The position numbers were made by a program, and so were the translations under genes. Below the pieces are notes generated by a model that was not told the origin of the DNA, did no database searches, and was given only the letters and a program-made list of their open reading frames with translations. Below, piece by piece: positions 49,125 through 58,770 of a stretch of DNA of 64,000 nt (positions are counted from its first letter, which is position 1; each line of letters opens with the position of its first letter). The DNA is from Tabrizicola_A sp965284335 (lineage in GTDB: Bacteria > Pseudomonadota > Alphaproteobacteria > Rhodobacterales > Rhodobacteraceae). The stretch lies in the NCBI RefSeq assembly GCF_965284335.1, contig NZ_OZ260076.1, one strand, 5' to 3'.

Positions 49125-51215
49125 CTACTCTGCGGCGACCTTGATGACCGGCTCCATCGAGGCCAAGACATCTGCCGAGAGGTGGCATTTGATCTGGTGG
49201 CCCCCCTCCAGCATCTGAACCGGCGGCATTTCGCGGTCGCAAAGCCCGCCTGGCACTTGGCTTTTCCAGCGGCAGCGGGTTTGGAAGGGGCAGCCCGGCG
49301 GTGGGTTCACCGCCGAGGGGATGTCGCCTTCGAGCACGATGCGCTGGCGCGTCACCTTGGTGTCGGCAATCGGAACGGCGGAGAGAAGCGCCTCGGTATA
49401 GGGGTGATAGGGCGGCTGGAAGACCTGATCGGTCGAGCCCATTTCCACCACATGGCCCAGATACATGACCATCACCCGGTCAGACAGATAGCGCACGATC
49501 GACAGGTCATGGCTGATGAAAAGAAGCGTCGTCTTGTTCTCGCGCTGGATGTCCATCAGCAAATCGGTGACGGCGGCCTGCACCGAGACATCAAGCGCGC
49601 TGACCGGCTCGTCGGCCACCACAACCTTGGCACCGCCGGCAAAAGCGCGGGCGATGCCGACGCGCTGTTTCTGGCCGCCGGACAACTGGCGCGGCATCCG
49701 TTCAGCAAAGGCGCGGGGCAGTTTCACGAGGTCAAGCAGTTCCAGCATACGCTCGTGGCGTTCGGCATCCGAATTGCCCTGCTTGAAGATCTCAAGCGCG
49801 CGGATGATCTGGCGGCCCACGGTCATCGAGGGGTTCAGCGTGTCAAAGGGGTTTTGGAACACCATTTGCAGCGAGGAGACGGTATCGGTGCTGCGTTTGG
49901 TGATCGGGGTGGATTGCACGTTTTCGTCAAAGAGCATGATCTGGCCCGAGGTCGCGGTCTCGAGCCCCATCAAGACCTTGGCAAAGGTGGATTTGCCGCA
50001 ACCGGATTCGCCGACAATGGCCAGCGTTTCGCCCTCATGCGCCTCAAAGGACAGGGTTTCGTTGGCCTTGACCACCTTCTTCATACCGCCGCCAAAGGCG
50101 CTGCCGGAGACGGAATAGTATTTCTTCAGATCCGACATCTTTAGAACCACGCGGCCGATCTCAGCGCGTTCTTTCAAGACGCGCGCCTTGAGCGGTGCGT
50201 CCCAGTCGATTTCGCCCCATTTCAGGCAGCGCGAGCCGTGCCGGTCGCCTTCGGGCACGGTGGACATCGGGATGTCGCGCGCGTCGCAGCGGCCTTTTTC
50301 GAAATAGTCGCAGCGTGGGCCGAAATTGCACCCCTGAGGTCGTTCATGGGGCAGGGGGAAGTTGCCGGGGATCGCCACCAAGGGGCGCGAGTTTTTGTCG
50401 GCACCGGGCAGCGGGATCGAGCGAAAGAGCGCTTGGGTATAGGGGTGGCGCATCTTGTCAAAGACTTCGGTGACATTGCCGGTTTCCACCGCCTCGCCGG
50501 AATACATCACGCAAAGCCGGTCGCAGACATCCATCACCAGACCAAGGTTGTGCGAGATGAAGAGCATCGAGGTGCCGTATTTCTCGCCCAATTCTTTGAC
50601 CAGATCGACGATGCCTGCCTCGACCGTCACGTCGAGCGCGGTGGTGGGCTCATCAAGGATCAAAAGCGCGGGCTTGGACATCAGCGCCATGGCGATGACG
50701 ATGCGCTGCTGTTGGCCGCCCGAAAGCTGGTGGGGGTAGGCGTTGATGATGCGGTCGGGGTCGGGCAGGCGCACATCGGCCACGATCTGGCGGGCGAGTT
50801 TCCAAGCCTCTTCTTTGGCCATGCCTTGGTGGATCATCGGCACTTCGGCCAATTGCGCGCCGATCTTCATAGCGGGGTTCAGGGATGCCATGGGTTCTTG
50901 ATAGATCATCGCGATTTCCGAGCCGCGGATATGGCGCAGCTCTTCATCGCCCATGGTGGTGAGGTCGCGGCCCTTGAATTTGATAGACCCGCCGACGATG
51001 CGGCCGTTCTTGCCCAGATCGCGCATGACGGCCAAGGCGACGGTGGATTTGCCGCAGCCGGATTCGCCGACAAGCCCCATCGCCTCACCGGGCATGACGG
51101 TGCAGGAAAAATCCATCACCGCCGGGATTTCGCGCAGGCGCGTGAAGAAGCTGATCGAGAGGTTCTCGATTTCAAGGATGGGCTTTGAGGGGTCCCAGGT
51201 GGTGTCAGTCATCAT
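49125..51215 (-). CDS. Dipeptide/oligopeptide ABC transporter, fused double ATPase
   Basis: A 696-aa protein in which the two ATPases of a Dpp/Opp transporter (DppD and DppF types) are fused. First half: VGESGCGKSTVALA, LSGGQQQR, ILDEPTTALD, and the oligopeptide-type C-terminal GCNFGPRC. Second half: VGESGCGKSTFAKV, LSGGQKQR, VADEPVSALD, and GCPFQTRC. Each half ends in the cysteine-bearing motif of the family. It is the last gene of the transporter operon. An intergenic repeat separates it from the permease gene. Confidence 0.92.
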   Translation of the reverse strand: MMTDTTWDPSKPILEIENLSISFFTRLREIPAVMDFSCTVMPGEAMGLVGESGCGKSTVALAVMRDLGKNGRIVGGSIKFKGRDLTTMGDEELRHIRGSEIAMIYQEPMASLNPAMKIGAQLAEVPMIHQGMAKEEAWKLARQIVADVRLPDPDRIINAYPHQLSGGQQQRIVIAMALMSKPALLILDEPTTALDVTVEAGIVDLVKELGEKYGTSMLFISHNLGLVMDVCDRLCVMYSGEAVETGNVTEVFDKMRHPYTQALFRSIPLPGADKNSRPLVAIPGNFPLPHERPQGCNFGPRCDYFEKGRCDARDIPMSTVPEGDRHGSRCLKWGEIDWDAPLKARVLKERAEIGRVVLKMSDLKKYYSVSGSAFGGGMKKVVKANETLSFEAHEGETLAIVGESGCGKSTFAKVLMGLETATSGQIMLFDENVQSTPITKRSTDTVSSLQMVFQNPFDTLNPSMTVGRQIIRALEIFKQGNSDAERHERMLELLDLVKLPRAFAERMPRQLSGGQKQRVGIARAFAGGAKVVVADEPVSALDVSVQAAVTDLLMDIQRENKTTLLFISHDLSIVRYLSDRVMVMYLGHVVEMGSTDQVFQPPYHPYTEALLSAVPIADTKVTRQRIVLEGDIPSAVNPPPGCPFQTRCRWKSQVPGGLCDREMPPVQMLEGGHQIKCHLSADVLASMEPVIKVAAE

Positions 51216-51244
51216 GGCCTCGCTTTGGCTGGGCTGTCGGGAGC

Positions 51245-51283
51245 GGGGTTTTCACACCCCCGCACCCCCGTGGGATATTTGGA
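51245..51283 (-). repeat. CGGGGGTGCGGGGGTG repeat inside the peptide ABC operon
   Basis: Read on the minus strand: CCAAATATCCCACGGGGGTG, then CGGGGGTGTGAAAACCCC. It matches the tail of the copies at 24059-24107 and 57751-57792, and lies in the 82-bp gap between permease and ATPase genes of one operon. Confidence 0.7.
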
Positions 51284-51297
51284 CCACATTGAAGGCA

Positions 51298-52461
51298 TCA
51301 GTCTTTCAGGCTTTCTTCGCGCAGGCCATCGGCCAGAAGGTTGAGGCCGAGAACAAGGCTCATCAGCGCAAAGGCCGGGACCAGGGCGGGGTGTGGCACG
51401 ATCGACAAAAGCTTGCGCCCGTCGTCGATGGTGGAGCCCCAGTCCGGGCTCTCGGGGCTGACGCCAAGGCCGAAGAAGCCCAAGGTGCCCAGAAGGATGG
51501 TGGTATAGCCGATGCGCAGGCAGAAATCGACGATCAAGGGCCCGCGGGCGTTGGGCAGGATTTCCCACAGCATGATATACCAAGCGCCCTCGCCGCGGGT
51601 TTGGCCGGCGGCGACATAGTCGCGCGTTTTGATGTCCATCACCATGCCGCGCACGATGCGGAACACGCCGGGTGAGTTCACAAAGACCACCGAGACAAAG
51701 ACGTTGAGCATATTGGGCCCCATCGACCAGACGCCCAAGGGGTCCATGTTGAAGGCAAGCCCCGAATAGGCCCAAAGCCCCACGATCAACACGCCGCCAA
51801 CATAGAGGTTGCGCTGCATCGGGTTGGTGAAGAAGCGCGAGTTGATAAGGAGGACCAGAAAGATCAGCGGGAAGATGAAGAGGAAGGCGGCAAAATAGGT
51901 CGGGATGCCGGTTTGCACGATTTCCGGCGTGACGAGCAGGTAAAAGAGCAAGATCACCGGGAAGGCCAGCACGAGGTTGGCCAGAAAGGACAAGACCGTA
52001 TCGAGTTTGCCGCCGATATAGCCTGCGGGCATGCCGAGTGTGATGCCGACCATAAAGGCAAAGAGCGTGGCGGCGGGGGCGATTTTCAGCACCTCGCGCG
52101 CGCCCATCACCATGCGGCTGAACACATCGCGCGCGACATGGTCGGCGCCCAACAGAAGGTGGCTATAGGCGCCTTCGACCGGGTTGGCCAAGGGCGAGCC
52201 GGGCACGGCGTTCTTGGAGCCGGAAAACTGCGCCAAGGGGTCCATGGTGATGATGAGGTCGGCAAAGATCGCCGTGAAGACCCAAAACATCACGATGCCA
52301 AAGCCCACCATGCCCACGGGGCTGTCAAAGAGCTTGCCGTAAAGGCCAAGGCGGCGTTTGAAGCTGATTGACAGGCCAAAGGTCAGCGCGAGCGCCACCA
52401 AGACAGGCGTAAAGCGCGCGATCATGGCGGCAAAGATTTCAAGCCAGGAGAGCGGTTCCAT
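51298..52461 (-). CDS. Peptide-type ABC transporter permease (DppC-like)
   Basis: A 387-aa permease with about six membrane spans and the family docking region (GEGAWYIMLWEILPNARGPL). The N-terminal part before the transport domain is long (a first span near residue 15 and another near 50), as in the YejE/OppC branch. It starts 12 bp after the DppB-like stop. Confidence 0.88.
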   Translation of the reverse strand: MEPLSWLEIFAAMIARFTPVLVALALTFGLSISFKRRLGLYGKLFDSPVGMVGFGIVMFWVFTAIFADLIITMDPLAQFSGSKNAVPGSPLANPVEGAYSHLLLGADHVARDVFSRMVMGAREVLKIAPAATLFAFMVGITLGMPAGYIGGKLDTVLSFLANLVLAFPVILLFYLLVTPEIVQTGIPTYFAAFLFIFPLIFLVLLINSRFFTNPMQRNLYVGGVLIVGLWAYSGLAFNMDPLGVWSMGPNMLNVFVSVVFVNSPGVFRIVRGMVMDIKTRDYVAAGQTRGEGAWYIMLWEILPNARGPLIVDFCLRIGYTTILLGTLGFFGLGVSPESPDWGSTIDDGRKLLSIVPHPALVPAFALMSLVLGLNLLADGLREESLKD

Positions 52462-52473
52462 GGGCGTTCTCCT

Positions 52474-53559
52474 TCAGGACAACCGAATGCGGGGGTTAAG
52501 GAACACATAGCCGATGTCGGAAATCAGCTGTGTGATCAGCACAAGGACCACGGCCACCACCGAACAGCCCAAAAGCAGTTCGATGTCATTGTTGGTGGCG
52601 GCCTGAACCAAGGTCCAGCCAAAGCCCTTGTAGTTGAACAATGTCTCGACAATCACAACACCGTTCAAGAGCCATGGGAATTGCAGCATGATCACGGTGA
52701 AGGGCGCGATCAGCGCATTGCGCAGCGCATGGCGGATCACAACCTGACGGAAGCTGACGCCTTTAAGCCGCGCGGTGCGGATATATTGGGCGGTCATCAC
52801 CTCGGTCATCGAGGCGCGGGTCATGCGGGCGATATAGCCGATGCCGTAAAGCGCGATGGTCATCACGGGCAGGGCGAAATTCCAAAAGGTGATATTGTCC
52901 ATGGCCGAGGTGGCGGTGCCCATGAAAAGCGTGCGCCCGTCGATCCAGCCCCATTCGGCCAGCATGGGCGAGATGCCGCCGGTGGCCGAGGCCAAAAGTG
53001 CGATGAAAATCACGCCCGAGACATATTCGGGGGTGGCGGTGGTGGTGATGGCGAAGGTGGAGAGCACCCGGTCGGTGCGCGAGCCTTCGCGCATGCCCGA
53101 CAGAACGCCGAGCAAAAGCGAGGTGGGGACCATGACAAGCATGACCAAGAGCATCAGCCAGCCGGTATGGCCAAGCGAGCGATCCAGCACGTCTGTCACC
53201 GGGATCTTGAACACCGTTGAGGTGCCCCAATCGCCCTGCAGCAGGCCACAATAATGATCTGCTTCAGCGGGGTCTTGCCCCTTGGCGATGCAGCGCCCGC
53301 GCACTTCGCCTGACTCGAGCGTCTTGACCCAGCCCGGTGCCACCCCCAGCCACTGGCCATAGCGCGACAACACTGGCGTGGAATAGCCGTTGTTGTCGAT
53401 CCACTTGGCCACATCCTCGTCGGTCATCCGCATGGAGGCTTCGGATTTGGCAAGCTTTTCGAGGTTGGGCGGCAGGTTCGTCAGGTAAAAGACGATGAAG
53501 GTCAATGCAAAAGCGGTCAGCAGCATGACCCCAAGTCGACGAAGAATGAACATCAGCAT
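52474..53559 (-). CDS. Peptide-type ABC transporter permease (DppB-like)
   Basis: A 361-aa permease of the DppB/OppB family, with the docking segment IRTARLKGVSFRQVVIRHAL and a first membrane span at the N-terminus. Between spans one and two is a long periplasmic loop (about residues 30-118) with two cysteines, in VRGRCIAKG and DHYCGLL, that may pair. The start ATG at 53559 has GGGGAC upstream; 53553 is an alternative. It is separated from the binding-protein gene by a strong hairpin. Confidence 0.88.
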   Translation of the reverse strand: MLMFILRRLGVMLLTAFALTFIVFYLTNLPPNLEKLAKSEASMRMTDEDVAKWIDNNGYSTPVLSRYGQWLGVAPGWVKTLESGEVRGRCIAKGQDPAEADHYCGLLQGDWGTSTVFKIPVTDVLDRSLGHTGWLMLLVMLVMVPTSLLLGVLSGMREGSRTDRVLSTFAITTTATPEYVSGVIFIALLASATGGISPMLAEWGWIDGRTLFMGTATSAMDNITFWNFALPVMTIALYGIGYIARMTRASMTEVMTAQYIRTARLKGVSFRQVVIRHALRNALIAPFTVIMLQFPWLLNGVVIVETLFNYKGFGWTLVQAATNNDIELLLGCSVVAVVLVLITQLISDIGYVFLNPRIRLS

Positions 53560-53641
53560 GGGTTTTGTCCCCGTCCGGGCTGGCAACAACAAACGGCCGG
53601 AGAAGTCCGGTCGCCTGCATGGCGGCGTGGGTCAGAAGAAA

Positions 53642-53669
53642 GGGCGCGCGAGGGATCTCCCGCGCGCCC
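53642..53669 (-). terminator. Attenuator-like hairpin after the peptide-binding-protein gene
   Basis: A perfect 9-bp stem GGGCGCGCG / CGCGCGCCC with a 10-nt loop is followed on the minus strand by TTTCTTCT. It lies 23 bp after the binding-protein stop and before the permeases of the same operon. Confidence 0.75.
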
Positions 53670-53692
53670 CGATCAAGGTGCCTAAGCAGACC

Positions 53693-55342
53693 TTATGCAG
53701 CAGCGATCGACCACTTGTAGTGGTGATGCTCGAAGGTGGCGTGCATGTCAGCACCTTTCACCTTCGGATCGAAGTGGCGGTAGATCGAGCGCCAGTAGGG
53801 CTGGATCATCACACCTTCGTCCTGCATGATCTTCTGGACCCGCTCCATCACGGCGCGGCGCTTTTCAGCATCTGCGATCGACAGGGCTTCGGCCAAGGCG
53901 GCGTCAAAGTCAGCGTTCGAGAACGCGCTTTCGTTCCAAGCTTCGCCCGAACGGTATGCCAGCGCCAGAACCTGCACGCCCAAGGGGCGCATGTTCCATT
54001 CGGTGGCCGAGAAGGGATACTTGGTCCAGTCGTTCCAGAAGGTCGAGCCCGGCAGAACGGTGCGCTTGATGTTGATGCCCGCGTCACGGATTTGGGCCGC
54101 CACGGCGTCACAGGTCGGAGCCTGCCAGCCGTCATCGAGCGAGATCAGTTCAAACTCGGTATCGGCATGACCGGCAGCTTCGAGTTCGGCCTTGGCCGCA
54201 GCCGGATCAACCACCAGCGGCGGCAGGGCAAAATACTCGGGGTGGATCGGGCAGACATGGTGGTTTTCCGCCACGGTGCCACGGTTCGAGTACCCCAGTT
54301 CCAGAACAACGGCGTTGTTCACGGCCTTGATCAGCGCGCGACGCACGTCGCGGTTGGTGTAGGGCTCTTGCTGCTGGTTGAAGCGCACGGCGATGGTGGC
54401 CGAGGTCACAGCCTCGGACATGGTCCAGCCCAAAGCGTTCAGCTGGTCGATGTATTCACCGGTGGTGGCATAAACCGCGTCGATCTCGCCCGAACCTGCG
54501 GCGGCAACCACGGCTGCCGGATCGGTGCCGAAGTCGATATATTCGATGCGGTCCAGATAGGGGCCGCCATAAACCTCGGTGCCCCACCAAGGATTGTCGG
54601 CGCGCACGAGAACCTGCTTCACGCCCACTTCGTTGGTTTCGGGCTTGAACGGGCCGGTGCCGATCGGATTGGCGGCCGGATCGCCACCGTCATAGGCGCG
54701 GTGCACCACGGCGGCGGGATAGTCGGCCATGCCGACGATGATGGTGATGTCGGGCGACTGGGTGGTCAGCTTGACGGTGTGGCTGTCAACGATGGTGATC
54801 GCGCCGTCGCGGGCCATCTTGGTGGCCGGGTCTTGCAGCGAGGCCATACGACCGGCCATCGAGTTGCCTTCGACATTGCCATCGCACCAACGGGTGATGT
54901 TGAAGGCCACGTCTTCGGCGGTGAAGTCATCGCCATTCGACCACTTCACGCCCTTGCGGACGTTCAGGGTGAATTCGGTGGCGGTGTCGTTCACGGTCCA
55001 GCTTTCGATCAGCATGCCGCGCAGGCTACCGTCGTTGTTGTATTCCACCATGTATTCCAGCCAGCCACGGGCGAAGTTCGCCAGTTCCGACCAGTCCCAA
55101 GTGCGCGGATCCTTCAGCGCCTTGGTTTCCATGTTCATGCGAACCGTGCCGCCCATGGCCGGCGCATCTTGCGCCATGGCGGGCGCATCAAGGCCAAGCA
55201 GGCCATAGGCTGCCACGGTCGACACACCCAGCGCCGTGGAGCGCACCAAAAATTCGCGACGGCTCAACTGGCCATTCGCGACTTCGGCGGCATACATTTT
55301 GGCGGCAGGATGGATCGTCGTCGTTTCAAACGTATCTTTCAT
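53693..55342 (-). CDS. Peptide-type ABC transporter substrate-binding protein (family 5) with Tat signal
   Basis: A 549-aa periplasmic binding protein of the DppA/OppA family. The N-terminus carries a twin-arginine signal (SRREFLVRSTALGVSTVAAY), which suggests export in folded form, possibly with a bound ligand or metal. Family landmarks are visible: LNVRKGVKWSNGDDFTAEDV and a later PYTNRDVRRALIKAVNN. The start at 55342 has AGGGAGA 7 nt upstream. It is the first gene of the transporter operon. Confidence 0.9.
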   Translation of the reverse strand: MKDTFETTTIHPAAKMYAAEVANGQLSRREFLVRSTALGVSTVAAYGLLGLDAPAMAQDAPAMGGTVRMNMETKALKDPRTWDWSELANFARGWLEYMVEYNNDGSLRGMLIESWTVNDTATEFTLNVRKGVKWSNGDDFTAEDVAFNITRWCDGNVEGNSMAGRMASLQDPATKMARDGAITIVDSHTVKLTTQSPDITIIVGMADYPAAVVHRAYDGGDPAANPIGTGPFKPETNEVGVKQVLVRADNPWWGTEVYGGPYLDRIEYIDFGTDPAAVVAAAGSGEIDAVYATTGEYIDQLNALGWTMSEAVTSATIAVRFNQQQEPYTNRDVRRALIKAVNNAVVLELGYSNRGTVAENHHVCPIHPEYFALPPLVVDPAAAKAELEAAGHADTEFELISLDDGWQAPTCDAVAAQIRDAGINIKRTVLPGSTFWNDWTKYPFSATEWNMRPLGVQVLALAYRSGEAWNESAFSNADFDAALAEALSIADAEKRRAVMERVQKIMQDEGVMIQPYWRSIYRHFDPKVKGADMHATFEHHHYKWSIAAA

Positions 55343-55922
55343 GCATCGTCTCCCTGTCAGGCTTTGCCTTGTTATTTCATTTGGGCGCAATGCGGCAGTC
55401 TCGAGCGGTCGCAGCGGGCAATGCCAGATCAGCACATCTGATCGGCAGGGCAGACGGCGACCTTACAAAGCGCCACAATTCACGCCTCTATTCGGCACTT
55501 TTTCCGCCCTTGCGTCAACGTAAAGAATCGGCGTTTGCCGGGCTTTTTGCGACATTACGGCGCCGAAAAATTTTCTTGACACAGGTGACGGGTTTGCGCC
55601 GCCCCGCCGCATCGGCTTTGGGGCCCGCGCCGCCACGATCTTGCAGGGTAAAGGGGAATCGGCCTGTTGCCCATGCTGCTTTGCAGCAATTCACGCGGCA
55701 TCGCAGCGCAAGATCCGCGCGCGGCGATGGGCGGGGGGCAATGTCGCAAACAGCGCACGCCTTGCGAGGGGGGGATTGGGGCTAAGCGCGGCCCTTATGC
55801 CTGCTTGCGCCCGTCTCGCCCGCGCCCAAAGCATCGGCCCGCCATCTGGCCATCATGCAGCAAAAGATCAGCCGTGCCTGACGGCGGCCTTAAGGGGCGA
55901 ATTTGGACTGTGAGAGCCTGCG
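55343..55922. other. 580-bp region upstream of the peptide transporter operon
   Basis: I see no supported gene. Near the operon the minus strand has TTGACG (about 55517-55522) followed by loosely matching -10 candidates, so a promoter there is possible but unproved. Towards the AraC gene the DNA is GC-rich without clear dyads. A long leader or small RNA cannot be excluded. Confidence 0.4.
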
Positions 55923-56720
55923 TTACAAAGACCGGCGAAAGGCCGTCGGAGAGACGCCGGTCATGTTTTGAAAGGCGCGGGTAAAATAGGCGGCCGAGTT
56001 GAAGCCAAGGCTTTCGCCAATCCGGCCCACCGGCGTATCGGTTTCCGACAAGAGCCGCAGCGCCTCAAAGATCCGGCGATCTTGCAAAAGATCAATGGCC
56101 GAGCGACCGCAGGTCTCGCGGCAGCAGCGCGTCAGATGGGTGGGCGTCACGCCCAGTTTTGCCGCCAATTCGCCCACACCGGCACCACCGCGAAACTCGC
56201 GTTCCATAAGTTGGGTAAAGCGCGCTACCAACCGACGGGCAGCGTCGGGCGGGGTCGCCTCGGGGGCCAAACGCACGGCCTGACGTTCCAGCCAAACCCC
56301 CAAGAGCCCCAAATAATGATGGGTGGCGCGTTCATGCGCGGGGGTGTCGCTGTCCATCTCGCGCGAGATCATGTCGAGAATCACGTTGATCTCTTGCTGG
56401 GCATGCACCTCGCGGATGCGCAGATGCTGGGGCTTGTCGGGCAGCGTCACGGTATTGTCGCGGCCAAAAAACACAGCCGTGCCAAAGACCTGCGGGCCAA
56501 CCTCAAAGCCATGCATCACGCCCGCGGGGATGTAGATGGCATTGTGCGCGGTATAGCCGCGCGTCACGCCTGCCACGGTGATGCGCCCTTGGCCCTTGGT
56601 AAACCACAAAAAACACGGCTCACTCAGCGTGCGCATGGCTTCCACGCGCCAACGTCCCGCCGCCGCAAGGCGGGGCAGGGCGACAAGGCGCATCTGAGAG
56701 GCTTCGATCGGGGCGTTCAT
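55923..56720 (-). CDS. AraC-family transcriptional regulator
   Basis: A 265-aa regulator. The N-terminal cupin-like sensing part (FTKGQGRITVAGVTRGYTAHNAIYIPAG shows the beta-sandwich) is followed by a C-terminal double HTH domain (LAAKLGVTPTHLTRCCRETCG; then VGRIGESLGFNSAAYFTRAF). The start at 56720 is the first ATG that gives the family layout. It reads toward the peptide transporter operon and may regulate it, which is inference from position. Confidence 0.9.
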   Translation of the reverse strand: MNAPIEASQMRLVALPRLAAAGRWRVEAMRTLSEPCFLWFTKGQGRITVAGVTRGYTAHNAIYIPAGVMHGFEVGPQVFGTAVFFGRDNTVTLPDKPQHLRIREVHAQQEINVILDMISREMDSDTPAHERATHHYLGLLGVWLERQAVRLAPEATPPDAARRLVARFTQLMEREFRGGAGVGELAAKLGVTPTHLTRCCRETCGRSAIDLLQDRRIFEALRLLSETDTPVGRIGESLGFNSAAYFTRAFQNMTGVSPTAFRRSL

Positions 56721-56873
56721 CTGTCTGCTGTCTTGGCTGTCTTGCGGGCCTACAGTGTCAGGGCTTGCCGTTCGACCCAAGCAAAAAGAATGCTTGATTT
56801 TTTCCGAATCACCCCTCTGGCAACAAAGCTTGTGGACAAAGCTGTGGATGATTCGCCTTTGGCGGACATCCCC

Positions 56874-57743
56874 TCAGGGCCAGGCAAAGTCCCGCCATCC
56901 GCCCATGCGCGAGCGAAACCATGTCCGCTGGCGCTTGGCATAGCGGCGGCTGGCCAGAATGGCGGCCTCGCGGGCTTCGGAAAGGGTTGATTTGCCTTGC
57001 AAATAGGCGATCAACTCGGGCGCGCCAATGGCGCGAGAGGAGGGCAGGCGGGGCGACCAGCCAGGCATTGCGGCGCGCACCTCATCGAGCGCCCCCTCGG
57101 CCAGCATGGCGTCAAAGCGCCGAGCGATTCGCGCGTCAAGCCAGGCCACATCGGGGCGCAGGACCAGCGCTTCGGCTTGCCGCCGCGGCAGGGCGGGGGG
57201 GGGCGTGTCATCTTGCCACTGGGCCAAGCCTTGGCCCGTGGCGCGCAACACTTCCCAAGCGCGCTGCACCCGGGCACCGTTTTGCCCATCAATCCGCGCC
57301 AGCGTCGCCGCATCGAGTTCGGCGCGCAGGGCGGCAAAGCCCTCGGCCGCGACCCGCGCATCGGCCTCGGCGCGCACCTCGGGCGGCACGGGGGGAATAT
57401 CGGCCAGCCCTTCGGTCAGGGCGGTAAAGTTCAGCCCGGTGCCGCCCACGATGACGACAGGCTGGCCCAAAAGCGGCACCACCTCGCGCAGCCAGCGGCC
57501 CGTGGAATAGATCTCGTCACGTCCGACATGGCCATAAAGCGCATGGGGCAGCGCCGCTTCATCGGCCACACTCGGCCGCGCGGTCAGGATCCGCCAAGAG
57601 CCATAGACCTGCAAAGCATCGGCATTCACGATCACCCGCCCATCGCGCGCGGCAATCTCCATCGCCAGCGCCGATTTGCCGCTGGCGGTTGGCCCGGCAA
57701 TCAGAACAGGCGCTTGTCGCGAAATCCCGGCGATGGTCTTCAT
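56874..57743 (-). CDS. miaA: tRNA dimethylallyltransferase
   Basis: Adds a dimethylallyl group to A37 of UNN-reading tRNAs. The 289-aa protein has the P-loop GPTASGKSALA, VNADALQVY, and GGTGLNFTALTEGL. The C-terminal RRYAKRQRTWFRSR motif is present. The ATG at 57743 has no good ribosome binding site; a CGGGGGTG repeat begins 8 bp upstream. It is divergent from pyrH. Confidence 0.95.
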   Translation of the reverse strand: MKTIAGISRQAPVLIAGPTASGKSALAMEIAARDGRVIVNADALQVYGSWRILTARPSVADEAALPHALYGHVGRDEIYSTGRWLREVVPLLGQPVVIVGGTGLNFTALTEGLADIPPVPPEVRAEADARVAAEGFAALRAELDAATLARIDGQNGARVQRAWEVLRATGQGLAQWQDDTPPPALPRRQAEALVLRPDVAWLDARIARRFDAMLAEGALDEVRAAMPGWSPRLPSSRAIGAPELIAYLQGKSTLSEAREAAILASRRYAKRQRTWFRSRMGGWRDFAWP

Positions 57744-57750
57744 CTGTTCA

Positions 57751-57792
57751 TAAATATCCCACGGGGGTGCGGGGGTGTCCCCCCCCCCTCCG
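57751..57792 (+). repeat. CGGGGGTGCGGGGGTG repeat upstream of miaA
   Basis: TAAATATCCCACGGGGGTGC, then GGGGGTGTCC and a C-run. It is the same family as 24059-24107 and 51245-51283. It lies in the miaA-pyrH divergent region and so may affect either promoter. Confidence 0.7.
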
Positions 57793-57877
57793 CCGTTTCA
57801 GCAGTTGATCCCGCCCCGGTTTTGCGACATTTTGCGCCACAATCCAAGATCACACCCAAATACGGGGGAAAGCCACG

Positions 57878-58612
57878 ATGTCCACAGCCACCATGGAACC
57901 GGGGGGCAAATACAGCCGCGTCATGCTCAAAATCTCGGGTGAGGCGCTGATGGGCGATCAGGGCTATGGCCTGCATCCCCCCACCGTGGCGCGCATCGCC
58001 CAAGAGGTGAAATCGGTCCGCGATATGGGGGTCGAGGTCTGCATGGTGATCGGCGGCGGCAATATCTTCCGCGGTCTGGCCGGATCGGCCCAAGGGATGG
58101 AGCGCACGACCGCCGATTATATGGGGATGCTGGCCACGGTGATGAACGCGCTGGCCATGCAATCGGCGCTGGAGCAGATCGGGGTTTACACACGGGTGAT
58201 TTCGGCAATCCCGATGGATCAGGTCTGCGAGCCCTATATCCGCCGCCGCGCCGTGCGGCATCTGGAGAAAAAGCGCGTGGTGGTCTTTGCCGCGGGCACC
58301 GGAAACCCCTATTTCACCACCGATACGGCCGCCACGCTGCGCGCCAGTGAAATGGCCTGTCAGGCGATTTTCAAGGGCACCAAGGTGGATGGGGTCTATG
58401 ACAAAGACCCCAACAAGCACGCCGATGCCAAGCGCTATGATCACGTCACCTATGATGAGGTTTTGCAGCAGCATTTGGGCGTGATGGATGCCAGCGCCAT
58501 CGCCTTGGCGCGTGACAACAACCTGCCGATCATTGTGTTTTCCTTGGACGAGCCGGGCGGCTTTCGCGGCATCTTGGAAGGCAAAGGCACCTATACCCGC
58601 GTGCAGGATTGA
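57878..58612 (+). CDS. pyrH: UMP kinase
   Basis: Hexameric bacterial UMP kinase of the amino-acid-kinase fold, 244 aa, with VMLKISGEALMG, GGGNIFRG, TADYMGMLATVMNAL and DPNKHADAKRYD. It heads the pyrH-frr-uppS-cdsA-dxr-rseP cluster. The usual upstream partners rpsB and tsf are not present here. Confidence 0.97.
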   Translation: MSTATMEPGGKYSRVMLKISGEALMGDQGYGLHPPTVARIAQEVKSVRDMGVEVCMVIGGGNIFRGLAGSAQGMERTTADYMGMLATVMNALAMQSALEQIGVYTRVISAIPMDQVCEPYIRRRAVRHLEKKRVVVFAAGTGNPYFTTDTAATLRASEMACQAIFKGTKVDGVYDKDPNKHADAKRYDHVTYDEVLQQHLGVMDASAIALARDNNLPIIVFSLDEPGGFRGILEGKGTYTRVQD

Positions 58613-58770
58613 CCTCGCGCGGCCCCTGAGGCGGTGTCGCGCCCGGCGCAGGGTTGCCACCCCCGCGAATATTCCCCGCAACGCCCCAGTTTATTTCTGC
58701 GCCAGCTTTGGCTAGAACGGCGCAGAAGGGGGCGGTTGCAATCTGGCCCAAAGACCCAAAGGAAGACCCG

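Noticed and set aside
53495..55441. 648-codon open frame antisense to the peptide-binding protein
   Set aside because: Same reason; the sense strand has a complete Tat signal and family 5 motifs.
55369..55785. Open frame in the 580-bp gap upstream of the peptide operon
   Set aside because: No ribosome binding site, starts inside the binding-protein leader, and the product is Arg/Ala-rich with no recognisable pattern.
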